From a virus, in the IMG/VR virus record IMGVR_UViG_3300030116_006294, positions 1 through 23,936 of that record: DNA of 23,936 bases; one strand, written 5' to 3'. Every line of letters begins with the position of its first letter. Within the stretch, counting starts at the first letter, position 1. Position numbers and translations under genes: made by a program. The notes under the pieces were generated by a model that ran no database searches, was not told the origin of the DNA, and was given only the letters and a program-made list of their open reading frames with translations. Below, piece by piece: positions 1-7,899 of the stretch.

Positions 1-98
1 CGGCCGCCGACGCTCGAGCCTTTTTTGAGCATAAATCAAAAAGCCAAAAGTGACATCGCGGCCCGCGCCAGCCACCCCCCAACCCCAAAACGTAAACC
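1..98. other. Left edge, upstream of the small terminase gene
   Basis: No gene is visible here. The first 20 bases are GC-rich. A short A/T-rich stretch follows at about 21-52, and the last 29 bases before the terminase start are almost only A and C. In phages with a lambda-type terminase the cos site usually lies just upstream of the small subunit gene, so part of cos could be here, but I see no diagnostic cos sequence. I also see no convincing -35/-10 pair. The contig may simply have been cut or linearised at this point. Confidence 0.35.
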
Positions 99-620
99 AT
101 GAGCAGCAACGCAACCGATCTGAAACCAGATGCGTCACAGCCTGAAAAACTGACCGCAATCAATTTGGCGAAGGCTTTGGGCATCGCCCGCAAGACGCTT
201 TACCATCTGCGCAAGCATGAAGGCGGCCCGAAGGAAAACGACTTGCTTGCGTGGCAAGCCTACCTTGAAGAGCGCGCCCTGACTACGCGCGACGGCAAGA
301 GCGACGAGCACCTGACCCAAGACTTGCAGACCCTCAAGCGGCGACTGCTCACGGCCCAAGCTGGCAAAGAGGAGGCGGTGAGGCGGCTCAAGGAATTGCA
401 GTTGCAGAGGGAGCGTGACGGGCTTGTGCCAATGTCTGAAGCACGCGAGGCAATCAACCGCACGTTGCAACCCTTGCGCCAGTTGCTTGACGCCTTGCCG
501 AGAGCGGCGGCACTGGCGGCCAATCCAACCGAACCAGCGCACGCCGAGGAGGCGATTCGCGAGGAACTGGACAAGGTTTACCGCATGATACAGGAGGGGG
601 AAGATGAGCAAGACGCTTGA
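99..620 (+). CDS. Terminase small subunit, Nu1-like
   Basis: This is the probable DNA-recognition subunit of the packaging motor, which binds cos/pac DNA and recruits the large subunit to the procapsid. Of 173 aa, residues about 18-60 form a helix-turn-helix (NLAKALGIARKTLYHLRK) like the winged helix at the front of lambda Nu1. Residues about 70-105 are a charged, heptad-like helix suited to oligomerisation, and an acidic tail follows. The assignment rests on this layout plus the position directly before a GpA-type large subunit; the length is close to Nu1 (181 aa). The start at 99 has no Shine-Dalgarno and is preceded by an A/C-rich stretch. The end overlaps the large-subunit gene by 17 nt, which suggests translational coupling. 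Confidence 0.8.
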   Translation: MSSNATDLKPDASQPEKLTAINLAKALGIARKTLYHLRKHEGGPKENDLLAWQAYLEERALTTRDGKSDEHLTQDLQTLKRRLLTAQAGKEEAVRRLKELQLQRERDGLVPMSEAREAINRTLQPLRQLLDALPRAAALAANPTEPAHAEEAIREELDKVYRMIQEGEDEQDA

Positions 621-2406
621 CCAATTCGCACGTCAGGCGTTTGCGTATCGCGCGCCGTTATCGGTCGAGGAATGGGCGACAAAATCGGTTGAGCTTTCCG
701 AGCGAGTCACCGAACAGGCTGGCCCGTACACGACAAAAAATCATCCTTATGTGCGCGAGATAATCGAGGCAATCCGCAACCCAAGGATCAACCGCGTGTC
801 GCTTTGCTGGGGGTCGCAGACGGCAAAGACAACCAGCTTTTATGTAATGCTCGGCTTTGTAATTGACCAAAAGCCGAAGCCGATTTTGTGGGTTTTCCCC
901 AACGAAAAATTGTGCAAGACGTTTGCGGCTGACCGCTGGTTGCCATTCTGCCGAGAGTCGAGCGTGATCGCAAAACACTTACCTTTGAATGGCGAGGGCG
1001 GGATTGATTCGGACAAGTTTACGCTAACCAAGCAAGAGTTTTCACGCTGCACAATGAACCTTGTTGGCGCGGGATCATCGGCGAACGTGCGCAGTTATCC
1101 AGTGAGCGTTTTGGTGCTGGATGAGATCGACGTAATCCCCGAAGGCACGCGCCGTGAGTGCCTAGACAGGACAAAGGGAAAACAGGATTTTACGATCCTT
1201 CAAAGCTCGACCCCAATAAGCGAAACGGGCGGCATCTGGCAAGAGTTCATGGAAGGCGACCGCCGCCGCTTTCATATCCCTTGCCCGCATTGCGGGGAGC
1301 GTTTTGTTTTCCGCTGGCTGAATGATGAGGGAAAGCGCAATCTGCAATGGAGCGAGGAGGCAAAAGGCGAGGGCGGCGAGTGGAATATGCGCGAGGTCGA
1401 GCGGTCGGCGCGATACGTCTGCGAGCAGTGCGGGGAACCCATCAGCGACATCCATAAGATGAAAGCACTGCGCGCGGGCAAGTGGATCGCGGGCAACAGC
1501 AACGCCGAGCGGGGCGTGCGGTCTTATCACCTGAACAGCTTTTATTCGCCCGTGCTGACGTTTGGCCGGATCGCTGTTGAATACCTCAAGGCATCCAAAA
1601 CCATCGAGGGCGAAAAGGCTTTCACTAATGGCTGGCTTGCCGAGCCTTGGCGGCCAGACGTAGAGGGGCCAGTTGACGCCAAAGCGTTCAAGGATTTGGA
1701 AGGCGAATTTGAGCGGGGCGAAATCGCTGGCGAATACAGGCTGATTGCTGCCGACGTGCAGCGCGATCATTTTGTTTGGATCGTGCGCGGGTTTGATCGG
1801 GACGGGCGCAGCCATTTGATCGACAACGGGCTTGCATATACCTTTGAAGATTTGCACGCCATCGGTCAAAAATACGAGTGCGCAAAAGGCATCATCGACA
1901 CGGGTTATCGCACACAAGAAATTTATGAAGCTATCTTTAACTTTCGCCCATTTTGGTTTGGCGCAAAGGGTCAGGACAAAATGCAAACCAGTTACAGGAT
2001 TAACAACCTTGACCCGTTCGCCCATGACCAGAGAAACGGCAAGGCGACGGTCGTTTTGTGTCACATAAACAAAGACGTCTGGCAACAAGAGATGTTGCGA
2101 AAACGATCTGGCGCGGCAATGAATTGGCACGTCTACAAGGGTTTGGATTCGGAATATATCCGCCAAATCCTTTCAACCAATTTGGTCGAAAGCACAAACA
2201 AACGCGGCCAGATTGTGCGCGAGTGGAAAGTTGCAGGGCACAAACAGGATCACTTTTGGGATTGCGAAACCTATTGTCTGGCGTTGGCGCATATCTACGG
2301 ATTGACCGGAGCCAAGGCTAAACAACGGGACGAGGCCGACAAGGTTGAAAAGACACGCCGCCGCGCACCGCGTCGGCAGTCTCAAGACGAGGAAAGTATT
2401 TGGTAA
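604..2406 (+). CDS. Terminase large subunit, lambda GpA family
   Basis: This is the ATPase/nuclease that cuts concatemeric DNA and pumps it into the prohead. The 600 aa contain a Walker A-like loop (GSQTAKTT, residues 70-77) and Walker B VLVLDE (169-174). A zinc-ribbon-like pair of CxxC motifs lies at C227/C230 and C273/C276, as is typical of GpA proteins. A C-terminal RNase H-like nuclease has acidic candidates D384 (AADVQ), D432 (IIDTG) and D553 (DHFWDCE). The QDHFWDCETYCLALAH segment near the end is a GpA hallmark. The length fits the family (lambda GpA is 641 aa) and no key residue appears to be missing. The protein is expected to act with the upstream small subunit and dock on the portal encoded at 4123. 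Confidence 0.96.
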   Translation: MSKTLDQFARQAFAYRAPLSVEEWATKSVELSERVTEQAGPYTTKNHPYVREIIEAIRNPRINRVSLCWGSQTAKTTSFYVMLGFVIDQKPKPILWVFPNEKLCKTFAADRWLPFCRESSVIAKHLPLNGEGGIDSDKFTLTKQEFSRCTMNLVGAGSSANVRSYPVSVLVLDEIDVIPEGTRRECLDRTKGKQDFTILQSSTPISETGGIWQEFMEGDRRRFHIPCPHCGERFVFRWLNDEGKRNLQWSEEAKGEGGEWNMREVERSARYVCEQCGEPISDIHKMKALRAGKWIAGNSNAERGVRSYHLNSFYSPVLTFGRIAVEYLKASKTIEGEKAFTNGWLAEPWRPDVEGPVDAKAFKDLEGEFERGEIAGEYRLIAADVQRDHFVWIVRGFDRDGRSHLIDNGLAYTFEDLHAIGQKYECAKGIIDTGYRTQEIYEAIFNFRPFWFGAKGQDKMQTSYRINNLDPFAHDQRNGKATVVLCHINKDVWQQEMLRKRSGAAMNWHVYKGLDSEYIRQILSTNLVESTNKRGQIVREWKVAGHKQDHFWDCETYCLALAHIYGLTGAKAKQRDEADKVEKTRRRAPRRQSQDEESIW

Positions 2407-2407
2407 T

Positions 2408-3205
2408 ATGGCTGCTGTAAGACTTCAGGCAATACAACTTGATAAGGGGGTCAACTTCAAACCCTTTTACAAGGCAATGGAAAAACTGAAGAAACAACTT
2501 TCGCCGAAAGTTAATGACAAGCAGATGCTTGATTTAACGCGCTTGGTTGCTGGCAGAATTTTAGGCCAAGCCGCAAACAACACTGGCGTGACAACCAAGC
2601 GCGGGAAGTTTTCCAAATCACTTGGAACAGGTCGCGCGCACATCAAGAAAAAATACACTTGGCCAAAGCCAGCAACGCGCGGAAAAAATAAAGGCAGGGT
2701 CAAACCTGTTTACGAGTCAGCGGTCAAAAGCATAAAATATAATGGAAAGGTTTACACGTTCTCGGCTTGGGCGACGGGCACAATGTATTTCAGAAAATCG
2801 TTTTACGGCAAAATCATTCCCGTCGTCGAAAAGGGATTGACTAAAGCAAAGAACCGCGCGCTCAAAAGGTTAGGCTCAGGTAAGGCGGCTTGGTATTCAA
2901 TCGCCAAAACTCACAAGCTGCCAGTGTCATCGTTCAAAGATAAAGGCCAGCTTGGCATTGCACTGCGCGCTGTCACCGGAAGATACAAAAACGCAATCAA
3001 ATCAAAAGAGATCAACCGCAGCGGGCGCGTTGGTATCGAGTTCACAAACGCAGTTTTCAATTCAATAAATCCACACACGCGCGGCCTCGATGCTTTCCGC
3101 AAATCGGTCAAAGGTCAATCAAGTGCGGTAAATGTTTTGATCCGAAAAGGCTACATCACCAGCATTAAAAAAGCATTCTCTCACCTCAAGCACACCGCAA
3201 AATAA
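2408..3205 (+). CDS. Basic protein of unknown function in the head module
   Basis: I do not recognise this 265-aa protein. It is strongly basic, rich in Lys and Arg throughout, with few acidic stretches, no signal peptide and no membrane segment. That composition would suit contact with DNA or with the negatively charged inside of a capsid. I chose the ATG at 2408, one base after the terminase stop, because GAGGAAAG (2389-2396) sits at a usable distance; an upstream in-frame TTG at 2345 would extend into the terminase gene and is less likely. In lambda, W follows A directly, so this gene interrupts the lambda order. Its place between terminase and portal suggests a structural or packaging role, but this is inferred from context only. 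Confidence 0.75.
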   Translation: MAAVRLQAIQLDKGVNFKPFYKAMEKLKKQLSPKVNDKQMLDLTRLVAGRILGQAANNTGVTTKRGKFSKSLGTGRAHIKKKYTWPKPATRGKNKGRVKPVYESAVKSIKYNGKVYTFSAWATGTMYFRKSFYGKIIPVVEKGLTKAKNRALKRLGSGKAAWYSIAKTHKLPVSSFKDKGQLGIALRAVTGRYKNAIKSKEINRSGRVGIEFTNAVFNSINPHTRGLDAFRKSVKGQSSAVNVLIRKGYITSIKKAFSHLKHTAK

Positions 3206-3206
3206 C

Positions 3207-3220
3207 CCTGTTTTTTCAGG
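3207..3220. promoter_or_regulatory. CCTG-T6-CAGG palindrome (cassette copy A)
   Basis: A 4-bp inverted repeat around six T lies directly after the stop codon of the basic-protein gene, 23 nt upstream of the copy A -35 hexamer. Related CCTG-A6-CAGG elements precede copies B and C, and a degenerate form precedes copy D. The stem is too weak to be a convincing terminator. A DNA-level protein-binding site is equally plausible. Confidence 0.5.
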
Positions 3221-3243
3221 CTCAAAAAAAGTTAAATTTTCTC

Positions 3244-3281
3244 TGGACACGCAAGCGGTTTGCCTGTATCGTGTCCGAACA
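3244..3281 (+). promoter_or_regulatory. Promoter copy A, predicting a leaderless mRNA
   Basis: The -35 is TGGACA (3244-3249), the spacer is 17 nt, the -10 is TATCGT (3267-3272), and the ATG at 3282 follows 9 nt after the -10. A start point 6-9 nt below the -10 would leave 0-3 nt of 5' leader. An A/T-rich tract (3221-3243) could serve as an UP element. The spacer holds CAAGCGGTTTG, a variant of an 11-bp palindrome shared with the other copies. Confidence 0.75.
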
Positions 3282-3452
3282 ATGAACGACACGAAAAAAA
3301 CAAAAAACTTTACCGCAAAGCAACTTATCAATCTTGCTAACATGTTAAGGCATGAGGCCGCAATAAAGGACGGAAAAAGTGCAGACTTCAGAAACGCCTT
3401 GCTGGCGTGCGCAGTGAAGCACGAGAGACAGGCCGCATCTCTAAAATCCTAA
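3282..3452 (+). CDS. Small leaderless-type protein, cassette A, 56 aa
   Basis: I do not recognise this protein. It is 56 aa, starts MNDTKKTKNF, is basic, and is predicted mostly helical, with no membrane segment. The ATG sits 9 nt below the -10 hexamer of promoter copy A, so translation probably starts at or next to the mRNA 5' end. The AACAATGAACGA start context matches copies B and C at the other end of the window, and the N-terminus is similarly Lys/Asn/Thr-rich. It forms a two-gene unit with the gene at 3475. The pair sits inside the late structural region with its own promoter, which is typical of a phage moron. Confidence 0.7.
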   Translation: MNDTKKTKNFTAKQLINLANMLRHEAAIKDGKSADFRNALLACAVKHERQAASLKS

Positions 3453-3474
3453 ACCAACCAAACCCAAACAACCA
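3453..3474 (+). promoter_or_regulatory. A/C-only leader without Shine-Dalgarno
   Basis: The 22 nt between the two cassette A genes contain only A and C. No GGAG-like sequence can pair with 16S rRNA, and the tract should be unstructured. The same style of leader precedes second or later genes at 20439, 20935, 21946 and 23272, so it is likely a deliberate initiation region. Confidence 0.6.
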
Positions 3475-3849
3475 ATGAACTACAGCGAGCTTTGCAAAAA
3501 TTATTACGTTCACATATTTGATGAGCAAATTTCAGAAATCAAAAAATTGCCTAATGCTAAACACTATTTGGATAACGGATGGGGAGCATGGGCATCTTAT
3601 TCATACGCTGAAGAGGGTTTAGTTCAATGCAAAAAAACTCGCAGACGTTTTAGGATGACAGCCTGCATTGGCAAAATAGTTTTTAAATCTGGAAAAGAAA
3701 TAGATGAAAAACGATACAAGATTGGGCCTGAAATTGATTATGTTCAATATGTTCGAGATGTTTTAAATGTTAAAATCAAAGCAGGAATTCTTCCTGCTGA
3801 TTATGATGTTGAAAATTATGTCAAAACCTCGCCAAGCATGAATTACTAG
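3475..3849 (+). CDS. Hypothetical protein, cassette A, 124 aa, AT-rich
   Basis: I do not recognise this 124-aa protein. It is a mixed alpha/beta soluble protein with many Tyr and Lys and a Trp-rich patch near residues 36-41 (WGAWAS), without signal peptide or membrane helix. Its codons are clearly richer in A/T than the flanking terminase and portal genes, which suggests recent acquisition. It is the second gene of the moron-like cassette and starts after an A/C-only leader. The downstream joining-protein gene starts 37 nt later. Phage morons often alter host physiology or superinfection, but nothing in the sequence indicates that here. Confidence 0.75.
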   Translation: MNYSELCKNYYVHIFDEQISEIKKLPNAKHYLDNGWGAWASYSYAEEGLVQCKKTRRRFRMTACIGKIVFKSGKEIDEKRYKIGPEIDYVQYVRDVLNVKIKAGILPADYDVENYVKTSPSMNY

Positions 3850-3886
3850 ATTTGTGCACTAATGGGACAAACTCGCCAAGAATACA

Positions 3887-4126
3887 GTGGCGGCCAACCT
3901 GACATTGACACAGATGAAAACGTTGCGCGATAACCTCGTGACGGCGTACACGACATTGAGCGACAACCCAACCAAGCAATATTTGCTTGGGGATCGCAAT
4001 TTTATTTACGAGGATCGCGCGTCGATCTGGAAAGAGATTGGTCACTTGACGCGCTTGATCTGCTTGCTTGATCCGACCGAAAAGGCCAAAGGGTCGAACC
4101 GCGCTGATTTAAGATATTGGTCATGA
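3887..4126 (+). CDS. Putative head-tail joining protein, gpW-like
   Basis: This small 79-aa protein sits where lambda W lies, between terminase/insertions and the portal. gpW (68 aa) binds below the portal and is needed before the tail attaches. Visible here are a first amphipathic helix (residues about 8-25), a short turn or hairpin (GDRNFIYED), a second helix and a short tail, which matches the simple helix-hairpin-helix plan of gpW. The GTG at 3887 has no clear Shine-Dalgarno; the in-frame ATG at 3914 would give 70 aa, closer to gpW, so the start is uncertain. The stop overlaps the portal ATG (ATGA). The assignment is by position and size rather than strong sequence similarity. Confidence 0.6.
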   Translation: MAANLTLTQMKTLRDNLVTAYTTLSDNPTKQYLLGDRNFIYEDRASIWKEIGHLTRLICLLDPTEKAKGSNRADLRYWS

Positions 4127-5553
4127 GCATTATCGACAGAGCAAAGACGGCGGCCCGTGTGCTGTTCGGCTACGAGGCAATCGCAAACACACGTTATCGC
4201 CGCACGCGCGGCGTTGACCCGTTGCGCGGTGAAGAGGTCGAGTTGCAGGGATACGACCGCGACCGCTTGGTATCGACTCTGCTTAACCTGAAGCGCAATG
4301 ATCCTGTCGCCAAGGCAATCTCGCGGTTGCGCCGCACCGACGTTGTGGGCGGCGGGATAATTCCGCAACCGTCTACGGGCGACGATTCTCTTGACGATCA
4401 AATCAGCGAGATGTGGGCGCAATGGTCGGCCATGCCTGAAGTGACTTGCACGATGGATATGACCCAAATGCAACAAGAGATTGCAGACGCGCCGCTTTTC
4501 TTTGGTGACATTGGCGTGCTGCTGACTCGCGGCGGGCGCGTGCAGCTAATCGAGGGCGACCGCATCGGGTCGCCTACGCTTTCGGCGTCGGAAAGCAATC
4601 CAAACAAAAACGGCGTGATCGTCGGCCCAGCGGGCAAGCCGCGCACCTACCAGATCGGCGACCGGATAAACGGAACGCTGAAGAATTTCAGAGACGTTCC
4701 CGCGCGTAATTTTCTTTTGTTTTACAAGCGAATGAGGCCGCAACAATGGCGCGGCGTTCCAGAGCTTGCGCCGTGCGTGAACAGCTTGCAAGACGTTCGC
4801 GAATATGAAGGCATTGAAATGATTTCGGCCAAGGTTAGCGCGTCGCTGGCTGCCGTTATCAAGCGACAGGATTCGGTGCAGTTTGAGCTTTCAAACCGAC
4901 TCGACGCGAACGATCAAGATGAAGTTGGCCGCCTAGAAAGATTTGAGACGGGAAAATTTCATTACCTTGAGCCGAATGAATCAGTCGAAACAATCAGCGC
5001 AAACGGTCGCCCGAACGTGGACGGCATTGAATTCGTGATGTATCACTTGCGCAAAGTCGGCGCAGCGGTTGGCATTCCGGTTGAAATGATTATGTCAACA
5101 ATCGGCGAGTCATCTTTCAGTGCGTCGCAAGGTTTGATTCTGCAATATCAAAGTGCCATCGAGGACAACCAAAGACAGGTTGCCGCTTTCCTCAATCGGA
5201 TTTATCGCTGGAAGCTGGGACAATGGGTTGCCAACGGAATGTTGACTCCGCCTCAAAATATCAACTTGTTTTCTTGCCGCTGGCAGACCCCAGCCTTTCG
5301 GTGGGTCAACAAGGCCGCACAGGTCAAAGCCGACGCCGCTTATGTTCAAATGGGCGCGCAATCACTTGACGATGTGGCGAGCCAATTCGGTTATACCGCC
5401 GAGGCGTCAATGCGTCGCAAAGCGCAAAACATTCGGCAAGCTCAACAGATCGCTGAAGAGTTTGGCCTTGATGATTGGCGCGACCTGTTCAACCAATTCA
5501 ATACAACCGCACAAGTCAACTTGACCGAGTTGATGGAATCCGGAGACGAATAA
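4123..5553 (+). CDS. Portal protein, lambda GpB family
   Basis: This is the dodecameric ring at the capsid vertex through which DNA enters and leaves, and the docking point for terminase and neck. The 476-aa protein has the GpB-type beginning: a basic N-terminal helix, a Tyr/Arg-rich segment, the RLRRTDVVGGGI segment near residue 68, and later the GIPVEMIMSTIGESSFSASQG region that is common in lambda-type portals. The ATG at 4123 overlaps the previous stop, and I prefer it to the in-frame TTG at 4117. The lambda GpB is 533 aa; this one lacks a long C-terminal extension. It is followed after one base by a 57-aa gene. Confidence 0.93.
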   Translation: MSIIDRAKTAARVLFGYEAIANTRYRRTRGVDPLRGEEVELQGYDRDRLVSTLLNLKRNDPVAKAISRLRRTDVVGGGIIPQPSTGDDSLDDQISEMWAQWSAMPEVTCTMDMTQMQQEIADAPLFFGDIGVLLTRGGRVQLIEGDRIGSPTLSASESNPNKNGVIVGPAGKPRTYQIGDRINGTLKNFRDVPARNFLLFYKRMRPQQWRGVPELAPCVNSLQDVREYEGIEMISAKVSASLAAVIKRQDSVQFELSNRLDANDQDEVGRLERFETGKFHYLEPNESVETISANGRPNVDGIEFVMYHLRKVGAAVGIPVEMIMSTIGESSFSASQGLILQYQSAIEDNQRQVAAFLNRIYRWKLGQWVANGMLTPPQNINLFSCRWQTPAFRWVNKAAQVKADAAYVQMGAQSLDDVASQFGYTAEASMRRKAQNIRQAQQIAEEFGLDDWRDLFNQFNTTAQVNLTELMESGDE

Positions 5554-5554
5554 A

Positions 5555-5728
5555 ATGCCACGACCTAAACTTGAAAAGTATATTGAAACCAAAGACGCAA
5601 AACTCTGGGCGCAGTTGACGACCTGTGAACAAAACGAGTTGCGAAAGAAAAACCTTGCGCCAGATTCGGCGAAAGAAAAAGCCGAGCGCAAGCCTGTCAA
5701 GGTTGATCCGCCCAAGGGCAAGAAATAA
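5555..5728 (+). CDS. Small charged protein between portal and protease, 57 aa
   Basis: I do not recognise this protein. It is 57 aa, starts MPRPKLEKYIE, is very rich in Lys and Glu, and ends in a Lys/Pro-rich tail, with no membrane segment. It begins one base after the portal stop and ends directly against the GTG of the protease gene, so it is embedded in the head operon and probably translated by coupling. A small head-assembly or internal protein is possible, but its function cannot be read from the sequence. Confidence 0.65.
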   Translation: MPRPKLEKYIETKDAKLWAQLTTCEQNELRKKNLAPDSAKEKAERKPVKVDPPKGKK

Positions 5729-7489
5729 GTGCCTCCTTATTACCCAACCGACGCAATGGCTGAAGAGGCCGAGCGCGGCCTTGCTTGGCGCAAAGAGTTC
5801 AAGCGGGGCGGCACTCGCGTCGGAGTGACACGGGCAAACCAGATCGCGCGCAAGGACGGGTTGAGCCTTGAAACCGTCAAGCGCATGAAAAGTTTTTTTG
5901 CGCGGCACGAGGTTGACAAACAAGCCGAGGGATTTGATCGCGGAGAAAAAGGCTACCCAAGCGCGGGACGAATCGCTTGGGCGTTATGGGGTGGCGACGC
6001 TGGGCAATCTTGGGCCGAGCGGATAGTTGAAAAGGAAAACAAGAAACTGGCCGAACCGGATTCAAGCGTTGTTTCAGATGCGGTCGAAAAAGGTTTGCAA
6101 AATAAGCTGGAGAAACACCGCGAAGAGGTTGGGGCCGACAAGCGAAAGCAGACAACTCTTGCCAAGCTAAAAGTCGTCTACAATCGCGGGATCGGCGCAT
6201 ATAAAACAAACCCGTCATCTGTTAGGCCAACGGTCAAATCGGCAGAACAATGGGCAAGCGCGCGCGTCAATTCGTTCCTGTACGCGCTGCGTAATTTGAA
6301 ATACAGGAGCGGCAAACATGACACTGACTTGCTGCCTGAATCTCACCCGATGAGCGGCAAAGATGGAGAGAAAAAAATGAGCGAAGAAAACCAAAAACGA
6401 TTCACCTTCCAAGTCAACGTTGGAAACGTAGACCGCGAAAACGGCGTTTTGCGTGACGTTGTAATTATCGAGGCGGGCGAAGCGCGCGGCCATCGCATGA
6501 TGGTATCCGAGCGCACGCTTGACGCAGCGGTTGACCTTTTGGCCGATAATATTTTGCCCGCCTACATTACGCACAACGGCGCGTTTCAAGATCGACTTTT
6601 GAACGAGATCGGAGCGTTTGATGGATTCTATAAGGACGGCGACAAGATACGAGCCGAACGATTTGAAACGCTGCAATCGTGGCGCAAGGCCGAGCCTGAC
6701 AAGTACGAGCGGCTTTTTGACTTGGCCGAAAAAATGCCCAAGACGTTCGGCATTAGTATTGTTTTTGAGGGTACTCTTGCATGGGAGACGGACGGCGGCG
6801 AAGTGCCTTTTGCCAGCCTGAACGAAAAGCCAGAGGATTCACTTTTTGACCTGCCAACAATCACGCCGTCAAAGATACAGTCGGCGGATTTCGTTGACAC
6901 GCCAGCCGCAACGTCGGCCTTGTTCGCGGAGAATTGGGACAAACCCGCAAACGATGAAGAGGCTTTTATTATGCCCGAAGATATTGAACAACAAATTGAG
7001 GTCGCTGCGAGCGAATCGGCCAGCGCGGAGCTTGAGCGACGCCAAGCCGAAGAGGCTGCCGCCAGCGAAGAACCAAAAGCCGAAGCCGCTGAAGAAAAGC
7101 CGAAGCGAAAGAAAAAGCTGGAAGAGGCCGAGACTTTAGAAACCGAGCAAGTCGAGCTTGAGGAAATCGAAGAGGAGCAGACCGAAGCCATTGAAGAGGT
7201 CGAGCTTTCTGAGCACGCCGCGCAACTCAACGAGCGCGATTCTATGATTTCCGAGCAGCAATGCAGAATTGCCGAGCTTGAAAACCAAGTTGCCACGCTG
7301 AAAGCAGTGTTTGGCGGCGAAGATGAAATTGCTGACGATCTGGCTGCCGAAGTTGAGCCTGAGAAAACAAACGACCAACTCAAAGCCGAGTCGATCGAAG
7401 AACATTTGCGAGCCAATCCGCGCGATTCACGCATGACCGCCGTGCTTGCAGTCTACAAAACCAAGCCTGAGTTATTCAGCGCAAACTAA
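5729..7489 (+). CDS. Prohead protease-scaffold fusion with extra N-terminal domains
   Basis: This likely matures the procapsid: a protease processes scaffold and neighbours while the C-terminal part guides shell assembly, as lambda C/Nu3 do. Of 586 aa, residues 15-100 hold a conserved phage domain (VKRMKSFFARHEVDK, then GYPSAGRIAWALWGGDAG). Residues 140-208 hold a second one (RVNSFLYALRN, HDTDLLP). Residues about 223-405 look like an assemblin-type serine protease with candidate His282 (YITHNG) and Ser343 (TFGISIVF), followed by SADFVDTPAAT. Residues 430-560 are an acidic, Glu/Ala-rich coiled coil fitting a scaffold, and an internal start at 6971 could make it separately. The GTG at 5729 abuts the previous stop; an ATG at 5756 is an alternative. 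The catalytic residues are my inference from motif spacing. Confidence 0.82.
   Translation: MPPYYPTDAMAEEAERGLAWRKEFKRGGTRVGVTRANQIARKDGLSLETVKRMKSFFARHEVDKQAEGFDRGEKGYPSAGRIAWALWGGDAGQSWAERIVEKENKKLAEPDSSVVSDAVEKGLQNKLEKHREEVGADKRKQTTLAKLKVVYNRGIGAYKTNPSSVRPTVKSAEQWASARVNSFLYALRNLKYRSGKHDTDLLPESHPMSGKDGEKKMSEENQKRFTFQVNVGNVDRENGVLRDVVIIEAGEARGHRMMVSERTLDAAVDLLADNILPAYITHNGAFQDRLLNEIGAFDGFYKDGDKIRAERFETLQSWRKAEPDKYERLFDLAEKMPKTFGISIVFEGTLAWETDGGEVPFASLNEKPEDSLFDLPTITPSKIQSADFVDTPAATSALFAENWDKPANDEEAFIMPEDIEQQIEVAASESASAELERRQAEEAAASEEPKAEAAEEKPKRKKKLEEAETLETEQVELEEIEEEQTEAIEEVELSEHAAQLNERDSMISEQQCRIAELENQVATLKAVFGGEDEIADDLAAEVEPEKTNDQLKAESIEEHLRANPRDSRMTAVLAVYKTKPELFSAN
6971..7489 (+). CDS. 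Possible separately translated scaffold protein (Nu3-like internal start)
   Basis: An in-frame ATG at 6971 (Met415 of the protease-scaffold) is preceded by AAGAGG at 6957-6962, eight bases upstream, which is near-ideal spacing. It would make a 172-aa acidic, coiled-coil-rich protein that corresponds to the scaffold half. Lambda makes Nu3 from an internal start inside gene C in the same way, and excess free scaffold over protease is needed for assembly. The known precedent and the ribosome site support it; there is no direct proof. Confidence 0.55.
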   Translation: MPEDIEQQIEVAASESASAELERRQAEEAAASEEPKAEAAEEKPKRKKKLEEAETLETEQVELEEIEEEQTEAIEEVELSEHAAQLNERDSMISEQQCRIAELENQVATLKAVFGGEDEIADDLAAEVEPEKTNDQLKAESIEEHLRANPRDSRMTAVLAVYKTKPELFSAN

Positions 7490-7498
7490 AACAAAACA

Positions 7499-7876
7499 AT
7501 GGGTGACACTACATACAACGACGGGGCTCGGACGTTTCAAGCGACCGCTGCCGCAATCGCCGCCCATGCTCTTGTTGCCGTGGATAGCAACGGCAAGATC
7601 AGCGTGGCGGGAGACAATGCAACTGACAAGGTGATCGGCGTGACACTGGAGCCAATCGACGCGAGCGGCTACGGCGCGGTGCGCTTGCTGAATACTGGCG
7701 GCACTTCCGAGGTGTTAGCTGGCGGCGATACAATCGCTGTCGGTGATACTATTTATACTGACGGCAGCGGAAAGGTCGGCACTGACTCAAGCAACACAAA
7801 AATCGGTTACGCACTCGGCGCATCTGCTGCTGACGGCGACGTGATCGAGGTGTTGGTTCACGCGCACTTTATCTAA
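7499..7876 (+). CDS. Capsid decoration / DUF2190-like protein
   Basis: This 125-aa protein is a beta-rich, Gly/Ala/Thr-rich product of the type found between protease and major capsid genes. Repeating segments such as ALVAVDSNGKISVAG, VIGVTLEPI, AGGDTIAVGDTIYTDGSGKV and IGYALGAS are typical of DUF2190-like decoration proteins that sit on the capsid exterior and stabilise it against DNA pressure. It occupies the place of lambda gene D. The start follows the protease stop after nine bases (AACAAAACA) without a Shine-Dalgarno. It ends 23 nt before the capsid gene. Confidence 0.78.
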   Translation: MGDTTYNDGARTFQATAAAIAAHALVAVDSNGKISVAGDNATDKVIGVTLEPIDASGYGAVRLLNTGGTSEVLAGGDTIAVGDTIYTDGSGKVGTDSSNTKIGYALGASAADGDVIEVLVHAHFI

Positions 7877-7899
7877 TCATTTAACCAAGGAAAAAACTA

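Noticed and set aside
1162-2166. Long minus-strand open frame (334 codons) inside the large terminase
   Set aside because: It lies opposite a gene with clear terminase motifs, has no recognisable domain and no promoter or ribosome site; it is a shadow of the + strand codon pattern.
3862-3933. 23-codon frame MGQTRQ... before the W-like gene
   Set aside because: Too short and overlaps the W-like gene; the similar start at 9989 stops after seven codons, and the other frame (WDKLAK) is the conserved one.
6628-7434. Minus-strand Ser-rich open frame opposite the protease-scaffold
   Set aside because: The Ser runs are the complement of GAA/GAG/GCC codons in the acidic coiled coil; not a real protein.
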